From JAGMXM01 sp964458325 (GTDB taxonomy: Bacteria; Verrucomicrobiota; Verrucomicrobiia; Limisphaerales; UBA1319), in the NCBI GenBank assembly GCA_964458325.1, contig CAYWIM010000033.1:1-42551 (forward strand): 42,551 nucleotides of DNA, written 5' to 3'. Positions 16,562 to 25,269 of this stretch are shown piece by piece. Made by a program: the position numbers and the translations under genes. Under the pieces are notes generated by a model that saw only the letters and a program-made list of their open reading frames with translations, had not been told where the DNA came from and ran no database searches. Each line of letters opens with the position of its first letter. The stretch's first letter is position 1.

Positions 16562-19500
16562 ATGAGGCTCAAGGCGATCATTCTCGAGCTCCTCGTGTGC
16601 GCCGGCGCGGTTCTCGGGCCCGGCTCGAGCCCCGCGGCGCCAGCCATCGTGATCTCGGAGTTCCTGGCCGAGAACGACGGCGGGCTGCACGACAGCGACG
16701 GCGATTCGCCGGACTGGATCGAGATCCACAATGTTTCGGGCAGCCCGCTGAATCTGGAGGGATGGCGGCTGACCGACAGCGCCGCGGATTTGGCACGCTG
16801 GACGTTCCCCGCCACCAATCTGGCGGCGGGCGGCCGGATGGTCGTGTTCGCTTCAGGCAAGGATCACAGGGCGGCCGGGGCCGAGCTGCACACGAACTTC
16901 CAGCTCGACAACTCCGGAGAGTATCTGGCGCTGATCGAGCCGGACGGGACCATTGCCCATGCATACGATCCAGCCTTTCCGCCGCAGCGAAGCAATGCCT
17001 CGTGCGGCATCGAGCAGCGGATTGCCCTGATCGCACCCGGCGCGACGGTCCGATACCAGGTTCCCGGCCCCGACAGCCTGGACGGCGCGTGGACGTCGCG
17101 GACGTTCGATGACAGCGGCTGGACGGAGGCGGCCAACGGCGTCGGGTATGATCGAACCCACACGGCGGCCAATCCATTGACCGTCATTCTGGCCGTCGAT
17201 TTCGACGAGCGCGGCGCCACCCCCGCGACCCAGAGCGGATTCCAATCGTTCGTCATCAACTCCAACGTCAGCGCGACCGCGATCCAGACCCATCCGACCA
17301 CGCGGGCCTTTGGCAGCATCAGCCTGACCCTCTCGAACACACCCCCCCTCGGCTACGACGATCGGGTCCGCACCACGCCCGTCAACAGCGGCGCCTTCAC
17401 CCAGTCCCGGCTGCTGCGCGATCACATCCTGTCGCGGGAGCTGACGGGGACCGGGGGGCTCGACCTGAGCTTTGCCGGCCTGGCGCCTTCGCAGGATTAC
17501 GCGGTCACCATCTGGTCGTATGACAGCGGGAGCAGCGGCAAACGCGTTTCCAACTGGTATGCCAATGGCAGCCTCGTCCGCAGCAAGTACACTTTCGATG
17601 GCAGCGTTCCGCCAGCCCGCAATGAGGATGATCAGTTCACCTTCGGCGCCGGATCGGCTCCGGACGGCACGCTCGTCGTATCGGGCCGGCGGGACGCCTC
17701 GAGCCTGGCCAACAGCCCGGCCGTCCAGATCAATGCGATCCGGCTCGGAATCACCGGATATCGGGAGCAGATCGCCACCGACGTGGAAAGCGTCCTGCAC
17801 GGCGTCCGCAGCTCCCTTTGCCTGCGGATGCCGTTCACAATCGCCCATCCGGACTCGGTCCGGAGCTTGCAGCTGAAGATCCGCTACGACGATGGGTTTG
17901 TCGCGTATGTGAACGGGCAGGCCGTGGCCTCGCGCAACGCCCCTCCCCTGCCCGACCCGGATTCCTCCGCAACGGCCGCCCATTTCGGCATCGAGCCCGA
18001 GACCATCCCGATCTCCCTCACGCCGGGGCTGCTGGCCAGCGGCACGAACATCCTCGCCATCCATGGCCTGAATGCCGCCGCCGAGGACGACGATTTCCTG
18101 ATCCAGGCGGAGATCGAGGGCGAGCTCGGGGCGGATTTCCCCACGCGCTATTTCTGGCCGCCAACGCCCGGACAAGCCAACGGGAGCGGCTATTTGGGAT
18201 TTGTGGCGGACACGAAGTTCAGCGTGAACCGCGGCTTTTGCAGCGCCCCCTTCCACGTCACGGTTTCGTCCGCAACGCCCGGCGCCTCGATCTACTGGAC
18301 CACCAATGGCAGCCCCCCCTCGCCTGCGAACGGGTTCCTGTTCACCCAGCCGGTCTGGATCGATCGCACCTTGGCTCTGCGCGCCGTGGCATGCGCCCCT
18401 GACCGGATCCCCACCGAGGTCGAGACGCATACCTACATCTTCCTCGATCAGGTGCTGGACCAGCCTAACTCGATCCCGGGCTATCCAACCACATGGCAGG
18501 GATCCTACCCGGCCGACTACGAGATGGATCCCAACATCGTCCGCCATCCCGTCTACGGCTCGACGATCTCGAACGATCTCCGATCCTTGCCGTCGCTCTC
18601 GATCGTGACGTCCCATGCAGACCTCTGGGACACGTCGACCGGCATTTACCGCAACTCGACCAGCACCGGGACGGGCTGGGAACGACCCGCCAGCGCCGAG
18701 CTCATCCTGCCCGATGGCTCGACCGCGTTTGCCATCAACTGCGGCCTCGAGATCCATGGCAATGCCAGCCGCGACAACGCGCGCACGCCCAAACACTCGC
18801 TCCGGCTCTCGTTCAAGAGCGAATACGGAGCGGCCAAGCTGCGATACAACTGGTTCAACGGCCGGGTGGACGGCTTCGACACGATTGTGCTGCGAGGATT
18901 GGGTTTTGGCGATGCCTGGGCCACCCGCTACTCGGACACCGGGCTCATTTCCGGGACGAGCATCATGGGCCGCCGCTACCGGCCCGAGAACTCGACCTAT
19001 CTGAAGGATACATGGATCAAGCAGACCTTCCGCGAGATGGGGCACTTGGCCCCCCGCTCCGATTTCGCGCACCTCTATCTCAACGGGCTCTACTGGGGGC
19101 TGATCAATCCCTCCGAAAGGAACCATGCCCCGTTTGTCGCTTCGCATCTCGGGGGCCGGGAGATGGATTGGGATGTCATGGCCGGCGATGAAGCCTATGC
19201 CTCCGCCGAGCTGAGGGACGGCTCGCGCGCCGATTGGGACGCCCTGATCGCCCAGGTCCGGCGCGGGATCACCAACGAGGCCGGCTACCAGGCGATTCTC
19301 GAGATCGTCGACGTGGTCAACCTCATCGATTACATGATGGTCCACGGGGTGGCCGAGATGGAGGACTGGCCCTTCCACAACTGGTATGCCGCCCATCGGC
19401 GCCCCGCCAGCGGCCTTCCCGGCACCCAATGGATCTTCCTGCCGTGGGACCAGGAGATCGGGATGGATCGCTTTTATCGCCGGGACCGCATCATCGGCTG

Positions 19501-21949
19501 GAACGGATCGGACGTGGCCAACACGCCCGGGGAGATCTACACCGCGCTGCGGGCCTATCCCGAGTTCCGCCGTCTCTACGGCGATCGCCTCCAGAAGCAC
19601 ATGTTCAATGGCGGGGCGCTAACCCCGAGCAACGCGATTGCGCGGTTCGAGCGGCTGGGCGCTCGAATCTTCCAAGCCCTGGCGCCGGAATCAGCCCGCT
19701 GGGGGGATGCGCGCGAGTTCGCCATCGGCGCCAACCCCGGCACTGGCCAGACCTTCACCCGGGATGAATGGTGGGTGACCGAAATGCAGGAGCTCTACAG
19801 CGGGTATTTCGGAGGCTTGCGCGAGCTCCATATCGGCAAGTTCCGCGAGCACGGCCTGTACCCCTGGACCCCGGCCCCCGAGTTCAGCCAGTTCGGAGGC
19901 GATGTCCCCGCCGAGTTCGCCCTCGAGATGGCCGGCGCCAGCACCGGCGGCGCCATCTATTACACCCTGGACGGATCGGATCCTCGCGTTTACGGGACCG
20001 CAGCGATCGCACCCTCGGCCCGGCTCTATTCCCAGCCGATCCCCATCCACGGCCCCGCGCTCGTCTCGGCCCGGACGCTCGATGCAACCGGCTGGAGCGC
20101 GATCGTCCAGACCGCGTTCTATCCGCCCCAGCACATCGAGAAGCTCATCCTCACCGAGATCATGTATCATCCTCTGGGCATGGGCGCGATTGACGCCGAT
20201 GATCTCGAGTTCATCGAGCTGCAGAACGCCGGCGCGGAAGCGTTGAACCTCACCGGCCTTTCCTTCACCAGTGGGATCGCTTTTTCGTTCACGAACGGGA
20301 CCGTCCTGGCGCCGGGTGAATACTTCGTGTTGGCGCGCAACCCCGCCGCGTTTGCCAGCCGCTATCCGGGCGTGCCGGTCCACGGCCAATTCGAGGGGCA
20401 GCTCGCCGATTCGGGCGAATCGCTCGAGCTTTCCCAGGCCGGCGGAGCGCTCGTGCTCTCGGTCGAGTGGGCGGATCGAGGGCCGTGGCCGGTCGCCACC
20501 GATGGCTTTGGATTCTCGCTGGTCCCGCGAGATCCGGGTCTGTCGCAGGCGCCGGACCGCGCGGCGGCGTGGCGCTCGAGCTCTCGGATCGGAGGCTCGC
20601 CCGGCGCATCCGATGGCGAACCCGAAATCCCGCGGATCCTCATCAGCGAGGCCCTCGCTCACACCGGCCCGCCCGAGACCGATGCCGTCGAGCTCTACAA
20701 TCCCAACCCCACCCCCGTCGCCGTTGGCGGATGGTTCCTCACCGATGCCCCCTCGATTCCATGGAAATATCGCATTCCGGATCCCATCGAGATCCCCGCC
20801 TTCGGGGCCATCTATTTCACCGCGGATCAATTCAACGCTTCCCCGGGCGCGCCGGACAGCTTCGCGCTCGATTCCCAAGGCGATCAGATCTATCTGTTCT
20901 CTGCCGACGCCAGCGGGCAACTGACCGGTTTCAGCCACGGATTCTCGTTTGGCGCCTCGTTCCAGAATGTCAGCTTTGGACGGGTGGTGAACGAGACGGG
21001 CGAGGAGTTTTTTTCCCCGCAGAGAAGCCCCACCCTCGGCCGGCTGAATGCGGGCCCGCAGGTGGGGCCGATCGTCATCACCGAGGTCCATTACCATCCC
21101 GAGGACAGCGGATTCGAGTTCATCGAGCTGCTCAACATCACCGGATCGAGCGTGCCGCTGTTCGATCCCGCGCATCCCACGAACACATGGAGCATCCAGG
21201 GGGTGGATTACACCTTCCCCGCCGATGTCACCCTGGGCCCGAACGCGCTGCTCATCGTTGCCAATGCCGATCCGATCGCTTTTCGCGCGCGCTTCGAGAT
21301 GCCGTCCGACGTCGCTGTGCTCGGTCCGTTCGGGGGCGCGCTGCAGAACAGCGGCGAGAACCTGCAACTGCTGGCGCCGGATCATCCCGATGGGATGGAG
21401 GCGCCCCGGGTGGCAGTCGAGGAGCTGCGCTACGACGACCGTCCCCCCTGGCCGGCGGGGGCCGATGGGGGCGGGCTTTCGCTGCAGCGGAGGATCCCGG
21501 CGGCCTTCGCCAACAGCCCCGCCAATTGGAGAGCCGCGGCCCCCACCCCCGGCTCACTGCCCGCCGAGGCCGATGGGGACGGCGATGGCGTGCCCGATGA
21601 TTGGGAAACCGCCCACCAGACCAACCCGCTCGTTCCCGACAGCGATCAGGACCCGGACAGCGACGGCATGACGAACGGCCAGGAATACGCGGCCGGGACT
21701 CACCCGCAATCCGGCCAGAGCCGTCTCCAGCTCGAGGCTGCCAGCGATTCGCCATCCGGCGTGATGCTCCAATTCCAGGCCGCGGCAAACCGGACCTACA
21801 GCGTTCTCCGCCAGGAAACGCCCGCCGCCGCTGTGTGGCTCAAGTGGATCGATATCCCCGCTGAACCCGCCGATCGGATGGTGGTCCTGACTGACTCAGC
21901 GGTCGAGACATGGCGTTTCTATTGTCTGCAAACTCCCGCGCTCGAATGA
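16562..21949 (+). CDS. Giant secreted lamin-tail (LTD)/CotH multidomain protein
   Basis: A 1795-aa exported protein. A signal peptide ends near SSPAAP (about residue 27). Domains by eye: LTD 1 (about 30-140, IVISEFLAEN..DWIEIHN..LNLEGWRLTD); a beta-rich part with DWT/galactose-binding-like repeats (about 150-550); a chitobiase-C/Fn3-like module (about 558-627, PGASIYWTTNGSPP); a CotH-like domain (about 676-1000), with LEIHGNASR, EDWPFHNWYA and FLPWDQEIGMD holding the Asp/Asn residues expected of this atypical kinase fold; a second chitobiase-C-like module (GAIYYTLDGSDPR, about 1120-1190); LTD 2 (about 1195-1297), LTD 3 (about 1356-1446), LTD 4 (about 1502-1610); and a C-terminal Asp-rich calcium-binding-like repeat (DGDGVPDDWE..DSDGMTNGQEY). 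No PEP-CTERM tail is visible. A GTG at 16559 directly precedes the ATG. Likely a surface or extracellular adhesin/scaffold; function unknown. Confidence 0.88.
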   Translation: MRLKAIILELLVCAGAVLGPGSSPAAPAIVISEFLAENDGGLHDSDGDSPDWIEIHNVSGSPLNLEGWRLTDSAADLARWTFPATNLAAGGRMVVFASGKDHRAAGAELHTNFQLDNSGEYLALIEPDGTIAHAYDPAFPPQRSNASCGIEQRIALIAPGATVRYQVPGPDSLDGAWTSRTFDDSGWTEAANGVGYDRTHTAANPLTVILAVDFDERGATPATQSGFQSFVINSNVSATAIQTHPTTRAFGSISLTLSNTPPLGYDDRVRTTPVNSGAFTQSRLLRDHILSRELTGTGGLDLSFAGLAPSQDYAVTIWSYDSGSSGKRVSNWYANGSLVRSKYTFDGSVPPARNEDDQFTFGAGSAPDGTLVVSGRRDASSLANSPAVQINAIRLGITGYREQIATDVESVLHGVRSSLCLRMPFTIAHPDSVRSLQLKIRYDDGFVAYVNGQAVASRNAPPLPDPDSSATAAHFGIEPETIPISLTPGLLASGTNILAIHGLNAAAEDDDFLIQAEIEGELGADFPTRYFWPPTPGQANGSGYLGFVADTKFSVNRGFCSAPFHVTVSSATPGASIYWTTNGSPPSPANGFLFTQPVWIDRTLALRAVACAPDRIPTEVETHTYIFLDQVLDQPNSIPGYPTTWQGSYPADYEMDPNIVRHPVYGSTISNDLRSLPSLSIVTSHADLWDTSTGIYRNSTSTGTGWERPASAELILPDGSTAFAINCGLEIHGNASRDNARTPKHSLRLSFKSEYGAAKLRYNWFNGRVDGFDTIVLRGLGFGDAWATRYSDTGLISGTSIMGRRYRPENSTYLKDTWIKQTFREMGHLAPRSDFAHLYLNGLYWGLINPSERNHAPFVASHLGGREMDWDVMAGDEAYASAELRDGSRADWDALIAQVRRGITNEAGYQAILEIVDVVNLIDYMMVHGVAEMEDWPFHNWYAAHRRPASGLPGTQWIFLPWDQEIGMDRFYRRDRIIGWNGSDVANTPGEIYTALRAYPEFRRLYGDRLQKHMFNGGALTPSNAIARFERLGARIFQALAPESARWGDAREFAIGANPGTGQTFTRDEWWVTEMQELYSGYFGGLRELHIGKFREHGLYPWTPAPEFSQFGGDVPAEFALEMAGASTGGAIYYTLDGSDPRVYGTAAIAPSARLYSQPIPIHGPALVSARTLDATGWSAIVQTAFYPPQHIEKLILTEIMYHPLGMGAIDADDLEFIELQNAGAEALNLTGLSFTSGIAFSFTNGTVLAPGEYFVLARNPAAFASRYPGVPVHGQFEGQLADSGESLELSQAGGALVLSVEWADRGPWPVATDGFGFSLVPRDPGLSQAPDRAAAWRSSSRIGGSPGASDGEPEIPRILISEALAHTGPPETDAVELYNPNPTPVAVGGWFLTDAPSIPWKYRIPDPIEIPAFGAIYFTADQFNASPGAPDSFALDSQGDQIYLFSADASGQLTGFSHGFSFGASFQNVSFGRVVNETGEEFFSPQRSPTLGRLNAGPQVGPIVITEVHYHPEDSGFEFIELLNITGSSVPLFDPAHPTNTWSIQGVDYTFPADVTLGPNALLIVANADPIAFRARFEMPSDVAVLGPFGGALQNSGENLQLLAPDHPDGMEAPRVAVEELRYDDRPPWPAGADGGGLSLQRRIPAAFANSPANWRAAAPTPGSLPAEADGDGDGVPDDWETAHQTNPLVPDSDQDPDSDGMTNGQEYAAGTHPQSGQSRLQLEAASDSPSGVMLQFQAAANRTYSVLRQETPAAAVWLKWIDIPAEPADRMVVLTDSAVETWRFYCLQTPALE

Positions 21950-22168
21950 CCCCTCGGACCCGCCGCGCCGACAACGGCCGGCCGGATCAAAGAACAGGTC
22001 CATCCTGCTGCCATCCCTCATTTTTAGACAGGCTCTTTGCGGCATGGGAGGCCTGGCCATCGAGGATTGGGTTGCGAACCTGATCCAGCAACCGATGCGG
22101 GCCCCAGCTTGGTGGCTTGTGAGAGCCGGGACTGGCGGCCGGATCCGGGCGGAGGTATAGTGGCGCCG

Positions 22169-22750
22169 ATGAGAATGGGACGAGCGATGGGATGCCTGGC
22201 GGGCGCGGCGCTGCTGGCAGCCGGCTGCCAACCTCCAGGGCAGCCCGCCGCCCTGGAGGCGCGCGCGGGCGCCCAAGCCGAGAAGGTGCGCGTGCGATTG
22301 CTCGATCGCTCGGGCAAGCCGGGAGAGACAATCATCATGGAAAAAATCGCCAAGACCGACGCCGAGTGGCGAAGCCAGTTGACCGAGGAACAATACCGGA
22401 TCACCCGCCGGAAAGGGACCGAGCCCGCCTTTTGCGGAGCGTTCTTCGATCACAAGAAACCGGGGATTTATTGCTGCGTCTGCTGCGATTTGCCGCTGTT
22501 TTCCGCGACGGCCAAATTCGATTCGGGCACCGGATGGCCCAGCTTCTTCGAGCCGATCGCGCCCGAGAACATCGCCACCGTCCAGGATCGGAGCCACGGC
22601 ATGGTCCGGACCGAGATTGTGTGCGTGCGTTGCGACGCGCACCTGGGGCATGTGTTCGAGGACGGCCCGCCTCCGACCGGCCTTCGGTATTGTTTGAATT
22701 CGGCATCCCTGGTGTTCCGGGAGCAGAAGCCGGAGGCGGGCGACCAGTGA
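22169..22750 (+). CDS. msrB: Peptide-methionine (R)-S-oxide reductase, predicted lipoprotein
   Basis: Reduces methionine-R-sulfoxide in proteins (EC 1.8.4.12). The N-terminus is a lipoprotein signal peptide with lipobox LAAGC (Cys near residue 20), so the enzyme should be membrane-tethered outside the cytoplasm, unlike the usual cytosolic MsrB. The MsrB core follows: the zinc CxxC pairs (YCCVCCD and CVRCDAHLGHVF), the substrate motif SGTGWPSF, and the catalytic Cys in RYCLNSASL. About 193 aa from the ATG at 22169. A GTG at 22160 is 4 nt after a strong GGAGG (22151-22155), so the true start may be there. Its stop overlaps the GTG of the Smr-domain gene (GTGA at 22747-22750), so the two are probably translated together. 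Confidence 0.93.
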   Translation: MRMGRAMGCLAGAALLAAGCQPPGQPAALEARAGAQAEKVRVRLLDRSGKPGETIIMEKIAKTDAEWRSQLTEEQYRITRRKGTEPAFCGAFFDHKKPGIYCCVCCDLPLFSATAKFDSGTGWPSFFEPIAPENIATVQDRSHGMVRTEIVCVRCDAHLGHVFEDGPPPTGLRYCLNSASLVFREQKPEAGDQ

Positions 22751-23070
22751 GCGAGGAAACCATCGGCGAAAGCCCCATCGAGCTGCCCATTGACGGAATG
22801 CTCGACCTGCATACGTTCCGTCCGCGCGATGTGGGCAGCTTGGTGCCCGACTACCTCTCCGCCTGCCTCGATCGGGGGCTGTTCCGTGTCCGGATTGTCC
22901 ACGGGAAAGGAACCGGGCAGCTTCGCGAGACAGTCCATGCCATTCTGCGCCGCCTGCCGATCGTCGAGTCGTTCCAGCTGGGGAACGAGTTCTCGGGCGG
23001 CTGGGGAGCGACGATCGTCTATCTTCGTCCCGCCAGCCCTCCGCGCGATCACCGCGGCCCGGCCCAGTGA
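22747..23070 (+). CDS. Small Smr-domain protein
   Basis: A 107-aa protein consisting almost entirely of one Smr domain, the putative nicking/nucleic-acid-binding module found at the C-terminus of MutS2 and in stand-alone YdaL-like proteins. Visible signatures are LDLHTFRPRD (the LDxH motif, about residues 18-27) and VRIVHGKGTGQLRETV (the HGxGxG-x-LR motif, about 55-70), with a C-terminal Gly-rich strand. The start is GTG at 22747, overlapping the msrB stop by 4 nt. Role unknown; no MutS part is attached. Coupling to a methionine sulfoxide reductase is unexplained. Confidence 0.85.
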   Translation: MSEETIGESPIELPIDGMLDLHTFRPRDVGSLVPDYLSACLDRGLFRVRIVHGKGTGQLRETVHAILRRLPIVESFQLGNEFSGGWGATIVYLRPASPPRDHRGPAQ

Positions 23071-23199
23071 CCGCTGGCTCAAATCGGCCCAGGCACACCT
23101 TGAAGATCGGCTGCCAGACCCATGGTCGCTGACAATGCCGATTCGGCAGTCGGAGCCAGGGATCGACGAAAAGGCAAATGCATCGAGCCGGCCCCGCAG

Positions 23200-23745
23200 T
23201 CAGATTTTTTCCTGGCGCTGGTAGATGGGAAGGCCGCCTTCGGGGCGGAGGTCTTCGGGGTGGTATCGGGGCACAGGGAAGGCGGTGTGGCCGATGCGCG
23301 TGGCGGCGACCTGTTTGTCCACCAGTCCCAGGGCCAGCGCGACGCCGTAGAGGATCGCCTCCGGCCGGGGCGGGCAGCCGGGAATGTAATAGTGGACCGG
23401 GATCACCGTCTCGACCGGACCGAGCACGCTGTAGGAGTCATACCACAAACCGCCCCCGCCGGCGCAGGATCCGACGGCGAAAACCAGCTTGGGGCTGGGC
23501 ATGGCTTCGTAAGCTCGCCGGAGCGCCTGGGCGGTGCTGCGCATGGCCGGCCCCTGGCACAACATCACGTCCGCGTGCCGCGGCGATGCCACCAGCTTGA
23601 TCCCGAATCGCTCGACATCGTAATACGGCGTCAGAACATTCAGCACCTCGATGTCGCATCCGTTGCATCCGCCGCTGTTGGCGTGATACACCCAGAGCGA
23701 GCGCCGGAACATCTTCTGGCAGAGATCTTGGAGTATTCTAGGCAT
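23200..23745 (-). CDS. hycG: Group 4 [NiFe] hydrogenase small subunit (HycG/NuoB-like)
   Basis: The 181-aa small subunit that holds the proximal [4Fe-4S] cluster next to the NiFe site, last gene of the hydrogenase operon. The four ligands are visible: C27 and C30 (GGCNGCDIE), C94 (VGSCAGGG) and C124 (IPGCPPRPE), the pattern shared by HycG, HyfI, EchC and NuoB. It is short and lacks the extra clusters of the uptake hydrogenase small subunits. No Tat signal: it acts on the cytoplasmic face of the membrane complex. It starts 45 nt after the ferredoxin-like subunit. It converges on the Smr gene, with 129 nt between them in which I see no clear terminator. HycG, HyfI and EchC naming is by family; exact group 4 subtype needs phylogeny. 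Confidence 0.93.
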   Translation of the reverse strand: MPRILQDLCQKMFRRSLWVYHANSGGCNGCDIEVLNVLTPYYDVERFGIKLVASPRHADVMLCQGPAMRSTAQALRRAYEAMPSPKLVFAVGSCAGGGGLWYDSYSVLGPVETVIPVHYYIPGCPPRPEAILYGVALALGLVDKQVAATRIGHTAFPVPRYHPEDLRPEGGLPIYQRQEKI

Positions 23746-23790
23746 GTGGTTTGGGCTGATGCGTGAGGGGCGCCGCGCGGCGGTCTTGGG

Positions 23791-24315
23791 TCAATCCAGT
23801 TCGAGCGGGATATCCGCGATGGCGTCGTCGCGGCCCAGCACAGCCCGCGATCGATAGATCCACCGTTCGTTGCCGAGGTCGTCGGACCGGTAGCCTTTGA
23901 GCTTGAGCTGCTCGAGCGGGCTCGGCTCGGTGAAACATCGCCCGCACCGCTGACAGGTGCTCATGAACAGCTCGAGATGCTGCTGGATGTCCGCGATCCG
24001 ATCGGTCGCCAGATCGGCCGTCTGGCTCATGGTGATCGCCTTCTCCGGGCAGAGATCCGCGCAGCGCCCGCAATAGGTGCAGCGCCGGCCTAGATATTTC
24101 AGGATGCGGACCTCCTGGCAGACGTCGTGGACGAGGATTTCGCGCGCAGGGCAGTTGTTGGCGCAGCCCGCGCAGCCGATGCATTGCTCGGCGTTGAAGA
24201 TAGGCCGGCCCCGGAACCGCTTGGGCAGCGGCCTTGGGCGGGCGGGGTAATCGAGCGTGACCCGGCCGGCCTCCAGCCCGCTCAGCGCTTCGATCAGTTT
24301 GCTCCACCAGGACAT
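23791..24315 (-). CDS. hycF: Hydrogenase ferredoxin-like subunit (HycF/HyfH-like)
   Basis: A 174-aa polyferredoxin that carries electrons within the hydrogenase complex. Two [4Fe-4S] motifs are complete: CIGCAGCANNCPA (C45, C48, C51, C55) and CTYCGRCADLCPE (C79, C82, C85, C89). A third cysteine group, CQRCGRCFTEPS (about residues 122-132), matches the extra Cys cluster in the C-terminal part of E. coli HycF, which points to HycF/HyfH over NuoI. The opening FRGRPIFNAEQCIGC also resembles HycF. I start at the ATG at 24315; a TTG at 24321 is possible. It follows the membrane subunit by 21 nt. Confidence 0.92.
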   Translation of the reverse strand: MSWWSKLIEALSGLEAGRVTLDYPARPRPLPKRFRGRPIFNAEQCIGCAGCANNCPAREILVHDVCQEVRILKYLGRRCTYCGRCADLCPEKAITMSQTADLATDRIADIQQHLELFMSTCQRCGRCFTEPSPLEQLKLKGYRSDDLGNERWIYRSRAVLGRDDAIADIPLELD

Positions 24316-24336
24316 ACGCAATGATCTGTCGACAGG

Positions 24337-25260
24337 TTAGAATCCAAAACACGCCAGGCCCAAGGCGGCCATCCCCGCCAGCAGCATGCCGCCGAAATAG
24401 CGGAGCGCCTGGTCCACGCGGTATCGGGCATGCGTGGCGGCGATGACCGTCACGGCGAGAATGACGGCCGCGGTTTTGGCCCCAAAAACCAGAGCGGCCC
24501 ACGGAAATCCGAGCTGCGAGCCGCCCGGCCAGAACAGCGCCACCATCAGGGCGCTCGACACGACCAGCCGCGCCATGCGCGCCCATTGCAGCAGAGCCAG
24601 CTTCGGGCCCGAGTACTCCATCAGGGGGCCTTCCATGATCTCGCTCTCCGCCTCGGTCATGTCGAAGGGCCGGCGGCTGACCATGGCCTGAAAAGCGAAA
24701 ACCAGCACGCCGAGCATCAGCAGGCCGGAACCGGAATGGCCGGACTGGCCATAGATGGCTCCGCCGAACAGGTCGGCGAGCCGGAGAGAGTCCGCTTGGC
24801 AGGCGGCGACCAGCAGCGCGATGGCCAGAAGCGGCTCGAGAACCATCATGGTCATCATTTCCCGGCTGATCCCGAGCAGCGAATAGGTCGAGCCGGCCGC
24901 CAGGCCGGCCAGCAGCGTCGCGATCCCCCCGAGCGTCAAAAGATAGATCAGCAGGATCGCGTCCCCCGCCGCCGGCCCCTGCCCGCCGATTCCAGGCCAG
25001 AGCGCCGCCACCGACAAGGGCGCAACCAGCGCAAGCCAGCCGGCCAGCCGCTGCATCCAGGGGCTCTCGCCGCACTCGAGATCCTCCTTGCCCATCAGCT
25101 TGAGCAGGTCGTAATAGGGCTGGATCACCGGCGGCCCTTGCCGGGATTGGAGAACGGCGGTGATCTTGCGCATCACACCCTCGGCCAGCGGCGCCGCCAG
25201 CAGGACGACGCCTGCTTGCAGCAATCCGCGAGCGAGGATTTCGGGAAGATGGCCGCTCAT
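24337..25260 (-). CDS. hycD: Hydrogenase membrane subunit (HycD/HyfC, NuoH-like)
   Basis: A 307-aa integral membrane protein with about eight helices that anchors the hydrogenase module and forms part of the ion path. Family signatures are LQSRQGPPVIQPYYDLLKLMGKE after helix 1 (in parts: LQSRQGPPVIQPYYD and LLKLMGKE), RRPFDMTEAESEIMEGPLMEYSG (the conserved acidic loop between helices 5 and 6, where NuoH binds quinone and hydrogenases bind their Fe-S partner; quoted as RPFDMTEAESEIMEG), and the terminal TARYRVDQALR-type strand (HARYRVDQALRYF). It starts 9 nt after the large subunit gene. The glutamate-rich loop is intact, so a working subunit is expected. Confidence 0.94.
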   Translation of the reverse strand: MSGHLPEILARGLLQAGVVLLAAPLAEGVMRKITAVLQSRQGPPVIQPYYDLLKLMGKEDLECGESPWMQRLAGWLALVAPLSVAALWPGIGGQGPAAGDAILLIYLLTLGGIATLLAGLAAGSTYSLLGISREMMTMMVLEPLLAIALLVAACQADSLRLADLFGGAIYGQSGHSGSGLLMLGVLVFAFQAMVSRRPFDMTEAESEIMEGPLMEYSGPKLALLQWARMARLVVSSALMVALFWPGGSQLGFPWAALVFGAKTAAVILAVTVIAATHARYRVDQALRYFGGMLLAGMAALGLACFGF

Positions 25261-25269
25261 GGTCGGAGA

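Noticed and set aside
16853..19600. 915-codon minus-strand frame opposite the LTD/CotH gene
   Set aside because: No domain or signal, compositionally typical of an antisense GC-rich frame.
22090..22125. Short inverted repeat GGTTGC/GCAACC between the LTD gene and msrB as a terminator
   Set aside because: Six pairs around a 12-nt loop with no T-run; too weak.
22044..22160. 38-codon plus-strand frame before msrB
   Set aside because: No ribosome binding site and no recognisable sequence; it merely ends at the msrB start region.
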